A program made the translations under genes and the position numbers. A DNA stretch of 62,464 nt from Blautia sp. Its GTDB lineage: Bacteria; Bacillota; Clostridia; Lachnospirales; Lachnospiraceae. The stretch lies in the NCBI GenBank assembly GCA_022770365.1, contig JALEHU010000008.1, positions 1 to 62,464 of the forward strand, given 5' to 3'. The notes beneath the pieces are model-generated. The model was not told the DNA's origin. It ran no database searches and saw nothing but the letters and a program-made list of their open reading frames with translations. Positions 1 through 7,815 of the stretch are shown here, piece after piece; positions within the stretch are counted from its first letter, which is position 1; each line of letters starts with the position of its first letter.

Positions 1-36
1 ACTGACGTTGAGAAAATTCTTCCGGTTCTGAAATAA
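1..36 (+). CDS. BMC-domain shell protein, C-terminal end only (partial)
   Basis: The window opens in frame with eleven residues, TDVEKILPVLK, and a TAA stop. This resembles the last residues of PduA/PduJ/EutM-type hexameric shell proteins, which commonly end in a (D/E)VEKILP segment. Only this tail is visible, so the call rests on that short match and on the microcompartment genes that follow 49 bases later. It is probably the facet-forming shell protein of the same pdu operon. Confidence 0.55.
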   Translation, partial: TDVEKILPVLK

Positions 37-85
37 TCAGAAATTTCAGTGAAATACATAACCAGGAAAGAAAGCAGGTGTATTC

Positions 86-730
86 TTGGAAGCGAATAAT
101 ATCGAGTTAATTACCAAAATGGTTATTGACGCCATTAATAAGGGCGAAAAGAAAACCAACGGATTTATGGTTCCGATCGGAGTTTCCGCGAGACACATTC
201 ACCTGACCCAGGAGCATGTGGAAGCATTGTTTGGCCCGGGGTATCAGCTCACAAAGAAAAAAGAACTGATGGGCGGACAATTTGCATCCAATGAGACAGT
301 CACGATTGTAGGATTAAAGCTTCGCGCAATTGAAAACGTGCGAATCCTCGGACCGGTGCGTAAAGCATCTCAGGTAGAGGTATCCGCAACAGATGCCATC
401 AAGCTTGGCATGAAAGTTCCGGTTCGCGAATCCGGCGATGTAAAAGGCAGTGCTCCGATTGCCATCGTAGGACCAAAGGGTGCCATTTATCTTCAGGAAG
501 GCTGTATTGTGGCTATGCGACACATCCATATGTCTCCGAAGGATGCGCAGGCAGCCGGTGTCAAAGACGGTGATATCGTATCTGTAAAGGCTGATAATGA
601 GCGCGGTACAATTTTCAATCATGTGAAAATCCGCGTACATGACAGCTTTACACTGGAAATGCATATTGATACTGATGAAGCAAATGCAGCACAGATTGCC
701 ACTGGCAATACAGTAACCATTATTAAATAA
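86..730 (+). CDS. pduL: Phosphate propanoyltransferase PduL
   Basis: PduL transfers the propanoyl group from CoA to phosphate, regenerating CoA inside the microcompartment and giving propanoyl phosphate for ATP formation. The 214 residues match the family length. Residues 2-20 (around NIELITKMVIDAI) form a short amphipathic helix of the encapsulation-peptide type, then a linker. Two PduL half-domains follow, each with a metal-binding histidine motif: SARHIHLT near residue 34 and MRHIHMSP near 143. The start is a TTG preceded by GCAGGTG; no in-frame ATG gives a complete protein. It lies between the shell-protein end and the vertex-protein gene, as expected for a lumen enzyme of this locus. Confidence 0.93.
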   Translation: MEANNIELITKMVIDAINKGEKKTNGFMVPIGVSARHIHLTQEHVEALFGPGYQLTKKKELMGGQFASNETVTIVGLKLRAIENVRILGPVRKASQVEVSATDAIKLGMKVPVRESGDVKGSAPIAIVGPKGAIYLQEGCIVAMRHIHMSPKDAQAAGVKDGDIVSVKADNERGTIFNHVKIRVHDSFTLEMHIDTDEANAAQIATGNTVTIIK

Positions 731-836
731 ACATTCCTCCATGCCAAGGCCGGTGGCAGAAATGTCACCGGCATTAGGAGGATTTAGGGGGTTGTTTTTA
801 AAAGACAATTTCTCAGATAAAAACGCGGAGGCTCAT

Positions 837-1103
837 ATGATTGTAGGCAAAGTAGTCGGAAGCGTAGTATCTACGCGCAAAAGTGAAAAGTTAATCGGAC
901 AGAAATTTATGATTGTTGAGCCAGTGAATCATATGAAAGCTGACCACAATCAGATTGTTGCAATCGATATGATCGGTGCAGGAATCGGAGAATATGTATT
1001 GGTGGCACAGGGAAGCGCAGCACGAATTGGCTGCGGCGTAGAAACAGCACCGGTTGATGCTGCGATTGTCGGTATCATTGATGATGGTGCAGGATTGGAG
1101 TAA
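837..1103 (+). CDS. pduN: Microcompartment vertex protein PduN (EutN/CcmL family)
   Basis: This 88-residue protein belongs to the EutN/CcmL family, whose pentamers cap the vertices of microcompartment shells. It starts MIVGKVVGSVVSTRKSEKL and contains the family segment DMIGAGIGEYVLVAQGSAAR with a C-terminal DAAIVGIIDD. The reading frame is open from 741, but the ATG at 837 has GCGGAGG five bases upstream and matches the family's usual start, so the longer version is rejected. It is four bases upstream of pduS, whose ribosome site lies inside the end of this gene, indicating translational coupling. Confidence 0.93.
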   Translation: MIVGKVVGSVVSTRKSEKLIGQKFMIVEPVNHMKADHNQIVAIDMIGAGIGEYVLVAQGSAARIGCGVETAPVDAAIVGIIDDGAGLE

Positions 1104-1107
1104 CGCC

Positions 1108-2436
1108 ATGGAAATCAAAGAATTACAGAAAATTATGCAGGAGAATGGTGTGGTAGGTGCCGGTGGCGCTGGTTTCCCGACATATGCAAAACTTACGGAC
1201 AAAGCCGACACGATTCTCATGAACTGTGCAGAGTGCGAACCTTTACTGAAGTTACACAGGCAGCTTCTTGAAAAGCATGCCTATGAGATTATGAAAACAT
1301 TCAACCTGATAGCGGAAACAGTAGGTGCTTCCGAGGCTATCATTGGAATCAAGAAATCTTATGTACAGACAGTTAAAGCGTTAGAGCAGCATATTGAAGA
1401 ATTCCCGAACATGCGGATCCACCTTCTGGAAGAAGTATATCCCATGGGAGACGAGGTTGTCCTGATTTATGAGGCAACCGGACGAGTAGTAAGGCCCGGC
1501 GGACTCCCGATTGAGCAGGGCGTAGCCGTGTTTAACGTAGAAACCATTTACAATGTTTACCGTGCTGTTGAAAAACAGAGACCGGTAACAGACAAATATG
1601 TATCCGTTGTAGCTGAAGTCAGCAATCCTGTCACAGTCAGAGTCCCTCTTGGCTGTACACTGGATGAGGTAGTTGCTCAGGCTGGCACAGTGACCATTAA
1701 GGAGCCTGTTTATTTTGTGGGCGGACCGATGATGGGACGGATCGGCAGCGGCTCAGAACCGGTAACCAAAACTACGAACGCAATTCTGGTCCTTCCAAAG
1801 GATCATCCTATTGTAATGAAGAAGTTAAGAACTTCTGCTATAGATCTGAAACGCGCAGCATCCATTTGCTGCCAGTGTAATACCTGTACGGATCTTTGTC
1901 CGAGAAATAATCTGGGACATCCGATTGATCCGGCCCGTTTCATGAGAGCAGCATCCAACAATGATTTCAGAGATCTGAATCCATACCTGGATGCAAGCTT
2001 CTGCAGTTCCTGCGGTGTCTGCGAGATGTATTCCTGTCCGCAGAGCCTGGCACCGAGAACACTCCTTGCTGATATGAAGGGTGGACTCCGAAAAGCAGGT
2101 GTCAGACCTCCACAGGGTGTTCAGCCAAAAGCTGTTCAGTCATCCAGAGAGTACCGTAAAGTTCCGGAAGAACGATTAATGGCACGTTTGGCTCTGACCA
2201 GATATGACAAGGATGCGCCAATGGATGAGACCCTTGTGGGAGTTCCGAAGGTAAAAGTCCTTTTAAGCCAGCATATCGGTGCGCCGGCACAGGCAATTGT
2301 AAGCGTAGGCGATGAAGTAACCAGAGGACAGATGATTGCACAGCCGGCAGGCGGATTAAGTGTTGGTATCCATGCAAGCATCTGCGGAAAAGTAACAGAA
2401 GTTACTGACCGCCATATTGTAATTGCAGCAAAGTAG
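1108..2436 (+). CDS. pduS: Microcompartment electron-transfer protein PduS (RnfC-like)
   Basis: PduS is an RnfC/NuoF-like flavin and Fe-S protein, thought to move electrons across or within the shell and to supply reduced cobalamin for adenosylation. The 442 residues show the N-terminal GAGGAGFPT nucleotide-binding segment (about residues 13-21), an SLBB-like middle, two cysteine clusters of ferredoxin type (CCQCNTCTDLC near 254 and CSSCGVCEMYSC near 297) and a C-terminal barrel-sandwich domain. The ATG at 1108 fits the GGAG at the end of pduN; the longer frame from 1054 overlaps pduN and is not supported. It pairs with pduT downstream, whose pore cluster is a proposed redox partner. Confidence 0.93.
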   Translation: MEIKELQKIMQENGVVGAGGAGFPTYAKLTDKADTILMNCAECEPLLKLHRQLLEKHAYEIMKTFNLIAETVGASEAIIGIKKSYVQTVKALEQHIEEFPNMRIHLLEEVYPMGDEVVLIYEATGRVVRPGGLPIEQGVAVFNVETIYNVYRAVEKQRPVTDKYVSVVAEVSNPVTVRVPLGCTLDEVVAQAGTVTIKEPVYFVGGPMMGRIGSGSEPVTKTTNAILVLPKDHPIVMKKLRTSAIDLKRAASICCQCNTCTDLCPRNNLGHPIDPARFMRAASNNDFRDLNPYLDASFCSSCGVCEMYSCPQSLAPRTLLADMKGGLRKAGVRPPQGVQPKAVQSSREYRKVPEERLMARLALTRYDKDAPMDETLVGVPKVKVLLSQHIGAPAQAIVSVGDEVTRGQMIAQPAGGLSVGIHASICGKVTEVTDRHIVIAAK

Positions 2437-2452
2437 AAAGGACGTGCAGAAC

Positions 2453-3001
2453 ATGAGTAAAGCAATCGGAATGATTGAATTTAAAACCACAGCCACAGGT
2501 ATTACTGCAGCAGATGCCATGGTTAAGACATCTGAAGTGGAGATTGTGGAAGCGCAGACCGTATGTCCGGGCAAATATATTGCAATTGTCACCGGCGATT
2601 TAAGTGCGGTAAAAGCAGCCGTTGATGCAGCGGTTACTACATATGAAGACAAATGTATTGACAGCTTCGTGCTGGGCAATCCTCATGAATCAATTTTCCC
2701 GGCTATCTATGGAACCACTTCCGTAGAAGATATCAGCGCTTTGGGAATCCTGGAAACCTACGATGCTGCCTCTATTATCGAGGCGGCAGATCAGGCTGCC
2801 AAGACAGCAATTGTAGATCTGATCGAACTCCGTATCGCAAAAGGTATGTGCGGTAAATCCTACATGCTGATTACCGGTGAGGTTTCCGCAGTAGAGGCTT
2901 CTATCGAAAGAGCAAAAGAGCTTGTCGCAGAAAAGGGTATGTATCTGGATTCTTCCGTTATTGCTCATCCTGACAGGCGTATGATTGATTCCATCTTATA
3001 A
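2453..3001 (+). CDS. pduT: Trimeric tandem-BMC shell protein PduT
   Basis: The 182 residues contain two consecutive BMC domains (roughly 1-90 and 95-182), the architecture of trimeric pseudohexameric shell proteins. Cys38 in the loop TVCPGK falls at the position where PduT trimers bind a [4Fe-4S] cluster in the central pore, so this tile probably carries electrons rather than metabolites. The second domain ends SSVIAHPD, the usual BMC closing segment. The ATG at 2453 follows AAAGGACG; an earlier in-frame ATG would overlap pduS. Its place directly after pduS agrees with a PduS-PduT redox conduit. Confidence 0.92.
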   Translation: MSKAIGMIEFKTTATGITAADAMVKTSEVEIVEAQTVCPGKYIAIVTGDLSAVKAAVDAAVTTYEDKCIDSFVLGNPHESIFPAIYGTTSVEDISALGILETYDAASIIEAADQAAKTAIVDLIELRIAKGMCGKSYMLITGEVSAVEASIERAKELVAEKGMYLDSSVIAHPDRRMIDSIL

Positions 3002-3037
3002 GTATTACCATCCTTAGTAAAGGAGGGCAAAAACATA

Positions 3038-3808
3038 ATGCTGGCATTAGAAAGACGTAATCTGATCCTTGAAAAGCTGCAGCTCGAAAAACGGGTAGTT
3101 GTCAGTGAACTCAGCCAGATGTTTGATGTTTCGGAGGAGACGATCCGCCGGGACCTTGACAAACTGGAAAAAGAGGGGCTTGCTACCAAAAGTTACGGAG
3201 GTGCAGTGATCAACGAGGATGTAAGTATCGATTTGCCCTTTAACGTCCGTAAGAACCAGAATGTTGCGGGAAAGCAGAAAATGGCTGAAATCACAGCATC
3301 ACTGGTACAGGAAGGTGATCATATTTTTCTGGACGCCAGTACTACGGCAGTTTTTGTAGCCAAGGCGCTGAAAGAAAAAGAACGCCTTACTGTGATTACA
3401 AATTCCGTGGAGATCCTTTTGGAATTATCTGATGTATCCGGATGGAATATTATTTCCACCGGAGGAGTGATGAAAGAAGGATACCTTGCTTTCCTTGGAT
3501 CCAAAACGGAAGAAGCAATCCGTTCTTATTACGTTGATAAGGTGATTTTCTCTTGTAAAGCCCTGGATCATAACTGGGGCATCATGGAATCTCAGGAACC
3601 GTTCGGAACAACCAAAAAAGCAATGGTGGCTTCCGCACGGGAAAAATTCCTGGTGATCGACAGTACAAAATTTGATCAGACCGCGTTTTCTGTAGCGGGA
3701 AATCTGCGGGATGTGGATGTGGTTGTGACAGATATAAAACCATCTGAAAAATGGCTGAAGCATTTTGAGGAACTGGGAGTTGAATGTAAGTATCCGTCAG
3801 AAACATAA
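3038..3808 (+). CDS. DeoR/GlpR-family sugar-responsive transcription regulator
   Basis: This 256-residue protein has an N-terminal winged helix (residues 1-57, with VSELSQMFDVSEETIRRDL) and a C-terminal DeoR sensor domain of the phosphosugar-binding type, beginning near residue 75. The family usually represses sugar catabolic operons and is released by a phosphorylated intermediate. It sits inside the pdu operon between the shell gene pduT and pduQ, with AGGAGGG before the ATG, so it is likely a local regulator of this locus or of the linked fucose/rhamnose genes. The effector cannot be read from sequence; FucR-like regulation by fuculose-1-phosphate is an inference. Confidence 0.88.
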   Translation: MLALERRNLILEKLQLEKRVVVSELSQMFDVSEETIRRDLDKLEKEGLATKSYGGAVINEDVSIDLPFNVRKNQNVAGKQKMAEITASLVQEGDHIFLDASTTAVFVAKALKEKERLTVITNSVEILLELSDVSGWNIISTGGVMKEGYLAFLGSKTEEAIRSYYVDKVIFSCKALDHNWGIMESQEPFGTTKKAMVASAREKFLVIDSTKFDQTAFSVAGNLRDVDVVVTDIKPSEKWLKHFEELGVECKYPSET

Positions 3809-3865
3809 CAGATGACAGGAGATTTGCAATGCGGCGAATCATCCACAGATAAAGGAGCATTTAAT

Positions 3866-5017
3866 ATGAAAACCTTTGAAATGAAGACAGTCATTCATTT
3901 TGGGGATAATTCTCTGGACAGACTTCGTGTTCTTCCATACAAAAGAGTTCTGATTATTACAGATCCTTTTGTTGTACAGAGCAAAATGGTTGACTTGATA
4001 ACTGCGCCACTTGAAAAAGGCAAAATACAGTATGATATTTTCTGTGACGTGGTACCGGATGCACCGGTAGGGAAAATTGCGGAGGGTGTTAAAAAATTTC
4101 TTGAGTTTCAGCCGGATGCGATTGTAGCAGTCGGTGGCGGATCAGCCATTGACTCTTCAAAAGCGATCCGTGAATTTGCTTTAAAAATCAATAACTATGG
4201 TAAAGTAGGACTGATTGCCATTCCTACCACCAGCGGAACAGGATCTGAGGTGACTTCTTTTGCGGTTGTCAACGATACAGATGCAAGAGTAAAATATCCT
4301 CTTGTTTCTGACAGTCTTACGGCTGATGAAGCAATCCTGGACGCGGAACTGGTGAAGAGTGTGCCGCCGGCCATTACAGCAGATACCGGTATGGATGTAT
4401 TCACCCATGCGCTGGAATCTTATGTAAGTACAGAGCACAATGAATTTTCTTCTGCGCTTGCGGAGAAATCCATTGAGATCTGCGGCGTTTTCCTGCTTCG
4501 TGCGTATCTTGACGGCAGTGATATGCACGCACGCCAGAAAATGCATGTAGCTTCCTGTCTTGCAGGTCTTTCTTTTAATACCGCAGGACTTGGAATTACT
4601 CACAGTATGGCACATCAGCTTGGTGCGATGTTCCATATTCCCCATGGAAGAGCCAATGCGATGCTTCTTCCGCACATTGTGGAATTTAATGCGAACATCA
4701 ATAAACACAGCAGAAGCCAGAAGGAGTATCTTCCGGCAGTGAAGAGATATGCGAATATTGCTCATATTCTCGGATTGAGTAATTATAATAAAGTTATGAG
4801 CGTTCGCTCTCTTGTAAACTGGATACAGTTTATGCTGAAAGAGATGAATATTCCAATGACCATACAGGAAATCGGAACGATTACTCCGGATGCTTATTTT
4901 GCTGCTGTTGACAAGATGGCAGATGCTGCTCTTGCAGATGCCTGCACAGCAAATAATCCGAGAATTCCTACCAAGGAAGATATCATAAAGATTTATACCA
5001 AATTGTGGTCATTCTAA
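3866..5017 (+). CDS. pduQ: Iron-containing 1-propanol dehydrogenase PduQ
   Basis: A group III iron-dependent alcohol dehydrogenase of 383 residues. In the microcompartment PduQ reduces propionaldehyde to 1-propanol and regenerates NAD+. The nucleotide-binding segment GGGSAIDSSKA is near residue 91, and the metal ligands lie in the TADTGMDVFTHALESY segment and in THSMAHQLGAMFHIPHG. The ATG at 3866 has AAAGGAG nine bases before it; the longer frame from 3812 lacks family similarity. A terminator-like hairpin follows at 5022-5052. No obvious encapsulation peptide is seen at the N terminus, so how it reaches the lumen is unclear. Confidence 0.88.
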   Translation: MKTFEMKTVIHFGDNSLDRLRVLPYKRVLIITDPFVVQSKMVDLITAPLEKGKIQYDIFCDVVPDAPVGKIAEGVKKFLEFQPDAIVAVGGGSAIDSSKAIREFALKINNYGKVGLIAIPTTSGTGSEVTSFAVVNDTDARVKYPLVSDSLTADEAILDAELVKSVPPAITADTGMDVFTHALESYVSTEHNEFSSALAEKSIEICGVFLLRAYLDGSDMHARQKMHVASCLAGLSFNTAGLGITHSMAHQLGAMFHIPHGRANAMLLPHIVEFNANINKHSRSQKEYLPAVKRYANIAHILGLSNYNKVMSVRSLVNWIQFMLKEMNIPMTIQEIGTITPDAYFAAVDKMADAALADACTANNPRIPTKEDIIKIYTKLWSF

Positions 5018-5021
5018 ACGG

Positions 5022-5052
5022 AAAAGGTCCGGCTTTAACACCGGGCTTTTTT
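5022..5052 (+). terminator. Internal terminator-like hairpin between pduQ and pduC
   Basis: AAAAGGUCCGG pairs with CCGGGCUUUU around an eight-base loop (11 pairs, two of them G-U) and runs straight into a T tract. It lies in the 52-base gap between pduQ and pduC, 17 bases before pduC. It may act as a partial terminator that sets the ratio of upstream to downstream products. Confidence 0.7.
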
Positions 5053-5069
5053 GGAAAAGGGTAGACAAT

Positions 5070-6734
5070 ATGAAACGATCGAAAAGAATCGAGGCGTTGG
5101 ATCAGCGTGCTGTCAATAAAGACGGATTTATTGATGAATGGCCGGAGATGGGCTTTGTAGCAATGCACAGTCCATATGATCCAAAACCTTCCATAATTGT
5201 AGAAAATGGAATCATAACAGAACTGGACGGAAAGAAACGCGCGGATTTCGATTTTCTGGATCAGTTTATCGCTGACTATGCGATCCGTATTGACAGGGCG
5301 GAAACCTCTATGGCAATTCCATCACTGGAGATTGCCAGAAAGATTGTGGATATTCAGACCTCCCGCAAGGAGATCCTGGAAATCGTATCCGGCATTACGC
5401 CTGCCAAAATGGTAGAAGTCATCAACTACCTGAATGTAGTAGAGATGATGATGGGCATGCAGAAAATGCGTGCAAGAAAAGTACCCGGAAACCAGGCTCA
5501 TATTACCAATCTGAAGGATGATCCGGTGCAGATTGCTGCAGATGCTGCAGAAGGCGCACTTCGCGGCTTTAGTGAGGAAGAGACCACCATGGGTGTTGCC
5601 AGATATGCACCGTTCAGCGCTATGGCACTGCTGATCGGTTCCCAGGTGGGACGTCCCGGCGTACTGACTCAGTGCTCTGCAGAGGAAGCAACAGAGCTGG
5701 AACTGGGTATCCGCGGCCTTACCACATATGCGGAGACACTTTCCGTATATGGAACAGAGAAGGTATTTATTGACGGTGATGATACACCGTATTCCAAAGC
5801 ATTTTTGAATTCTGCTTATGCATCCCGCGGCCTGAAGGTACGTTTTACCTCCGGAGCCGGTTCAGAGGTACTGATGGGTTCCAGTGAACGAAAATCCATG
5901 CTGTATCTGGAATGCCGCTGTCTTTATGTGACCAAGGGTGCAGGCAGCCAGGGGATCCAGAACGGTTCTGTAAGCTGTATCGGTGTTGCTGCCGGTGTAC
6001 CTGCAGGTATCCGTGAAGTGATGGGTGAAAACCTGGTGGCAGCTCTACTGGGACTGGAATGCGCGTCATCCAATGACCAGAGTTTTTCCAATTCTGATAT
6101 GAGAAGAACTGCGAGAACCATGCTTCAGTTCATGCCGGGTACGGATTTTATTTTCTCCGGATATGCGGCAGAACCGAACTACGATAACATGTTTGCAGGT
6201 TCCAACTTTGATGCGGAAGACTTTGACGATTACAATGTCATGCAGAGAGATATGCAGGTGGACGGCGGTCTTCGTCCGGTAACAGAAGAAGATGTGATCC
6301 GTGTCCGCCGTGAAGCAGGCAAGGCAGTGCAGGCAGTATTTAAATATCTTGGACTTACGGAAGTAACCGACGAACAGGTGGAAGCGGTCACGTATGCACA
6401 TGGAAGCAAAGATACCCTGAAACGTGATGTCGCTTCTGACCTGATGGCTGCTGATGACATGATGAAACGGGGAATCACAGGCGTTGATGTGGTAAAAGCC
6501 CTTGCAGAAAGCGGCTACACAAAGCTTGCTGAGAATATCCTGAATATGCTGAAGCAGAGAGTCATCGGTGACTATATGCATACGGCAGCCATTCTGGATG
6601 AGAATTTCCAGGTAATGTCCGGCGTGAATACTCCAAACGATTATATGGGACCGGGAACCGGTTATCGTGTTACCGGCAAACGCTGGGAGGAAATCAAAGC
6701 GATTCCTCACAGGATTGATGTAAATGAATTTTAG
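5070..6734 (+). CDS. pduC: Propanediol dehydratase large subunit PduC
   Basis: Large catalytic subunit of adenosylcobalamin-dependent diol dehydratase, converting 1,2-propanediol to propionaldehyde with PduD and PduE in the microcompartment lumen. The 554 residues equal the family length. Recognisable active-site segments include NQAHIT (Gln and His that contact substrate), GFSEEETTMG and CSAEEATEL (substrate and metal glutamates), QNGSVSCIG, and SSNDQSF with the catalytic Asp and the adjacent Gln typical of diol rather than glycerol dehydratases. Start ATG is preceded by AAAAGGG. It opens the pduCDEGHO block, in which pduD, pduE and pduG are tightly packed or overlapping. Confidence 0.97.
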   Translation: MKRSKRIEALDQRAVNKDGFIDEWPEMGFVAMHSPYDPKPSIIVENGIITELDGKKRADFDFLDQFIADYAIRIDRAETSMAIPSLEIARKIVDIQTSRKEILEIVSGITPAKMVEVINYLNVVEMMMGMQKMRARKVPGNQAHITNLKDDPVQIAADAAEGALRGFSEEETTMGVARYAPFSAMALLIGSQVGRPGVLTQCSAEEATELELGIRGLTTYAETLSVYGTEKVFIDGDDTPYSKAFLNSAYASRGLKVRFTSGAGSEVLMGSSERKSMLYLECRCLYVTKGAGSQGIQNGSVSCIGVAAGVPAGIREVMGENLVAALLGLECASSNDQSFSNSDMRRTARTMLQFMPGTDFIFSGYAAEPNYDNMFAGSNFDAEDFDDYNVMQRDMQVDGGLRPVTEEDVIRVRREAGKAVQAVFKYLGLTEVTDEQVEAVTYAHGSKDTLKRDVASDLMAADDMMKRGITGVDVVKALAESGYTKLAENILNMLKQRVIGDYMHTAAILDENFQVMSGVNTPNDYMGPGTGYRVTGKRWEEIKAIPHRIDVNEF

Positions 6735-6745
6735 GAGGCCCTGCT

Positions 6746-7423
6746 ATGGAAGTGAATGAACAACTGATACAAGCCATAACCAGAGCGGTCGTGGAGCAGT
6801 TGCAGCGAAGTGGTGCACAGCCGACGACCACATCTTCCCAGGGAACTCAGAGTCTTGCCGGGAAGACCAGAATGCGTCCGAAACGTTCCTATGAAGGAGC
6901 GGCAAGAGCAAAACAGGGTACAGACCCGAAAGAAGTTGTCATTGGTGTAGGGGCTGCTTTCCAGACAGAGATCACCAAAACCATCGGAGGAATTCCGCTG
7001 GATGAGGTGCTTCGGAATGTAAAAGCCGGAATCGAAGAAGAAGGAATGGTTTCCCGTGTGGTGAAAGTTCTGGATACTTCTGATGTAGGATTCATGGCGC
7101 TGCAGGCAGCAAAGCTTTCCGGTTCCGGAATCGGTATCGGAATCCAGTCCAAGGGAACAACTGTGATTCACCAGAAGGATCTTTATCCGCTGACGAATCT
7201 GGAGCTTTTCCCGCAGGCACCATTGATGGACCTTGAAACCTACCGTAAGATCGGCAGGAACGCAGCCAAATATGTAAAAGGGGAAAAGGTTACTCCCATT
7301 GAGTGCACCAACGACCCTATGGTACGTGCAAAATTCCAGGTAAAAGCGGCGCTGATGCATATTATTGAGACAGAGCAGCTTGACCCGGAGAAAGGCATGA
7401 TTGTATGGGAGGGCACAAAATGA
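6746..7423 (+). CDS. pduD: Propanediol dehydratase medium subunit PduD
   Basis: Medium subunit of diol dehydratase (225 residues, the usual size), forming the cobalamin-binding face with PduC. Residues 1-20 (MEVNEQLIQAITRAVVEQL) are an amphipathic helix of the encapsulation type, followed by a Ser/Thr-rich linker and the folded domain from about residue 50 (KEVVIGVGAAFQTEI). The segment GIGIGIQSKGT near residue 130 belongs to the cobalamin-contacting region. AGGAGG precedes the ATG, and the stop overlaps the start of pduE in an ATGA, indicating coupled translation. Confidence 0.96.
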   Translation: MEVNEQLIQAITRAVVEQLQRSGAQPTTTSSQGTQSLAGKTRMRPKRSYEGAARAKQGTDPKEVVIGVGAAFQTEITKTIGGIPLDEVLRNVKAGIEEEGMVSRVVKVLDTSDVGFMALQAAKLSGSGIGIGIQSKGTTVIHQKDLYPLTNLELFPQAPLMDLETYRKIGRNAAKYVKGEKVTPIECTNDPMVRAKFQVKAALMHIIETEQLDPEKGMIVWEGTK

Positions 7424-7815
7424 GCAACTATCCTTTAGGGCAGAACGAAGCCGACACCATTACATCCAAAACCGGGAAGAAACTTTCCCAGATCACACTG
7501 GATGAAGTAAAGCGCGGCAATGTTGCTGCTGAAGACATCAAAATATCACCGGAAATGCTGAAAAGACAGGGTCAGGTGGCAGCTGCTGCCGACAATCCTC
7601 AGATGGAAGCAAACTTTGAGAGAGCGGCAGAGCTTTCCAATGTCCCGGATGATGTGATTTTAACCATGTATAACAAGCTTCGCCCGAACCGTTCTACCAA
7701 GAAAGAGCTGGTTCTCATGGCACAGGAACTTCTGGAAAAATATCATGCTCCTCATTGTGCCAAACTGGTGCTGGAAGCTGCTGAAATTTATGAAAAAAGG
7801 GGAATTCTTCTTTGA
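7420..7815 (+). CDS. pduE: Propanediol dehydratase small subunit PduE (short form)
   Basis: Small subunit of diol dehydratase, 131 residues. The conserved body is clear: YPLGQNEAD at the start, ERAAELSNVPDDVIL and NKLRPNRSTKKEL in the middle, and a terminal helix. It begins directly at the YPL segment, so it lacks the extra N-terminal stretch of about 40 residues found in the approximately 170-residue enterobacterial PduE. In length it is closer to glycerol dehydratase small subunits. The ATG overlaps the pduD stop (ATGA) and the gene's own TGA overlaps the TTG start of pduG. Confidence 0.94.
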   Translation: MSNYPLGQNEADTITSKTGKKLSQITLDEVKRGNVAAEDIKISPEMLKRQGQVAAAADNPQMEANFERAAELSNVPDDVILTMYNKLRPNRSTKKELVLMAQELLEKYHAPHCAKLVLEAAEIYEKRGILL

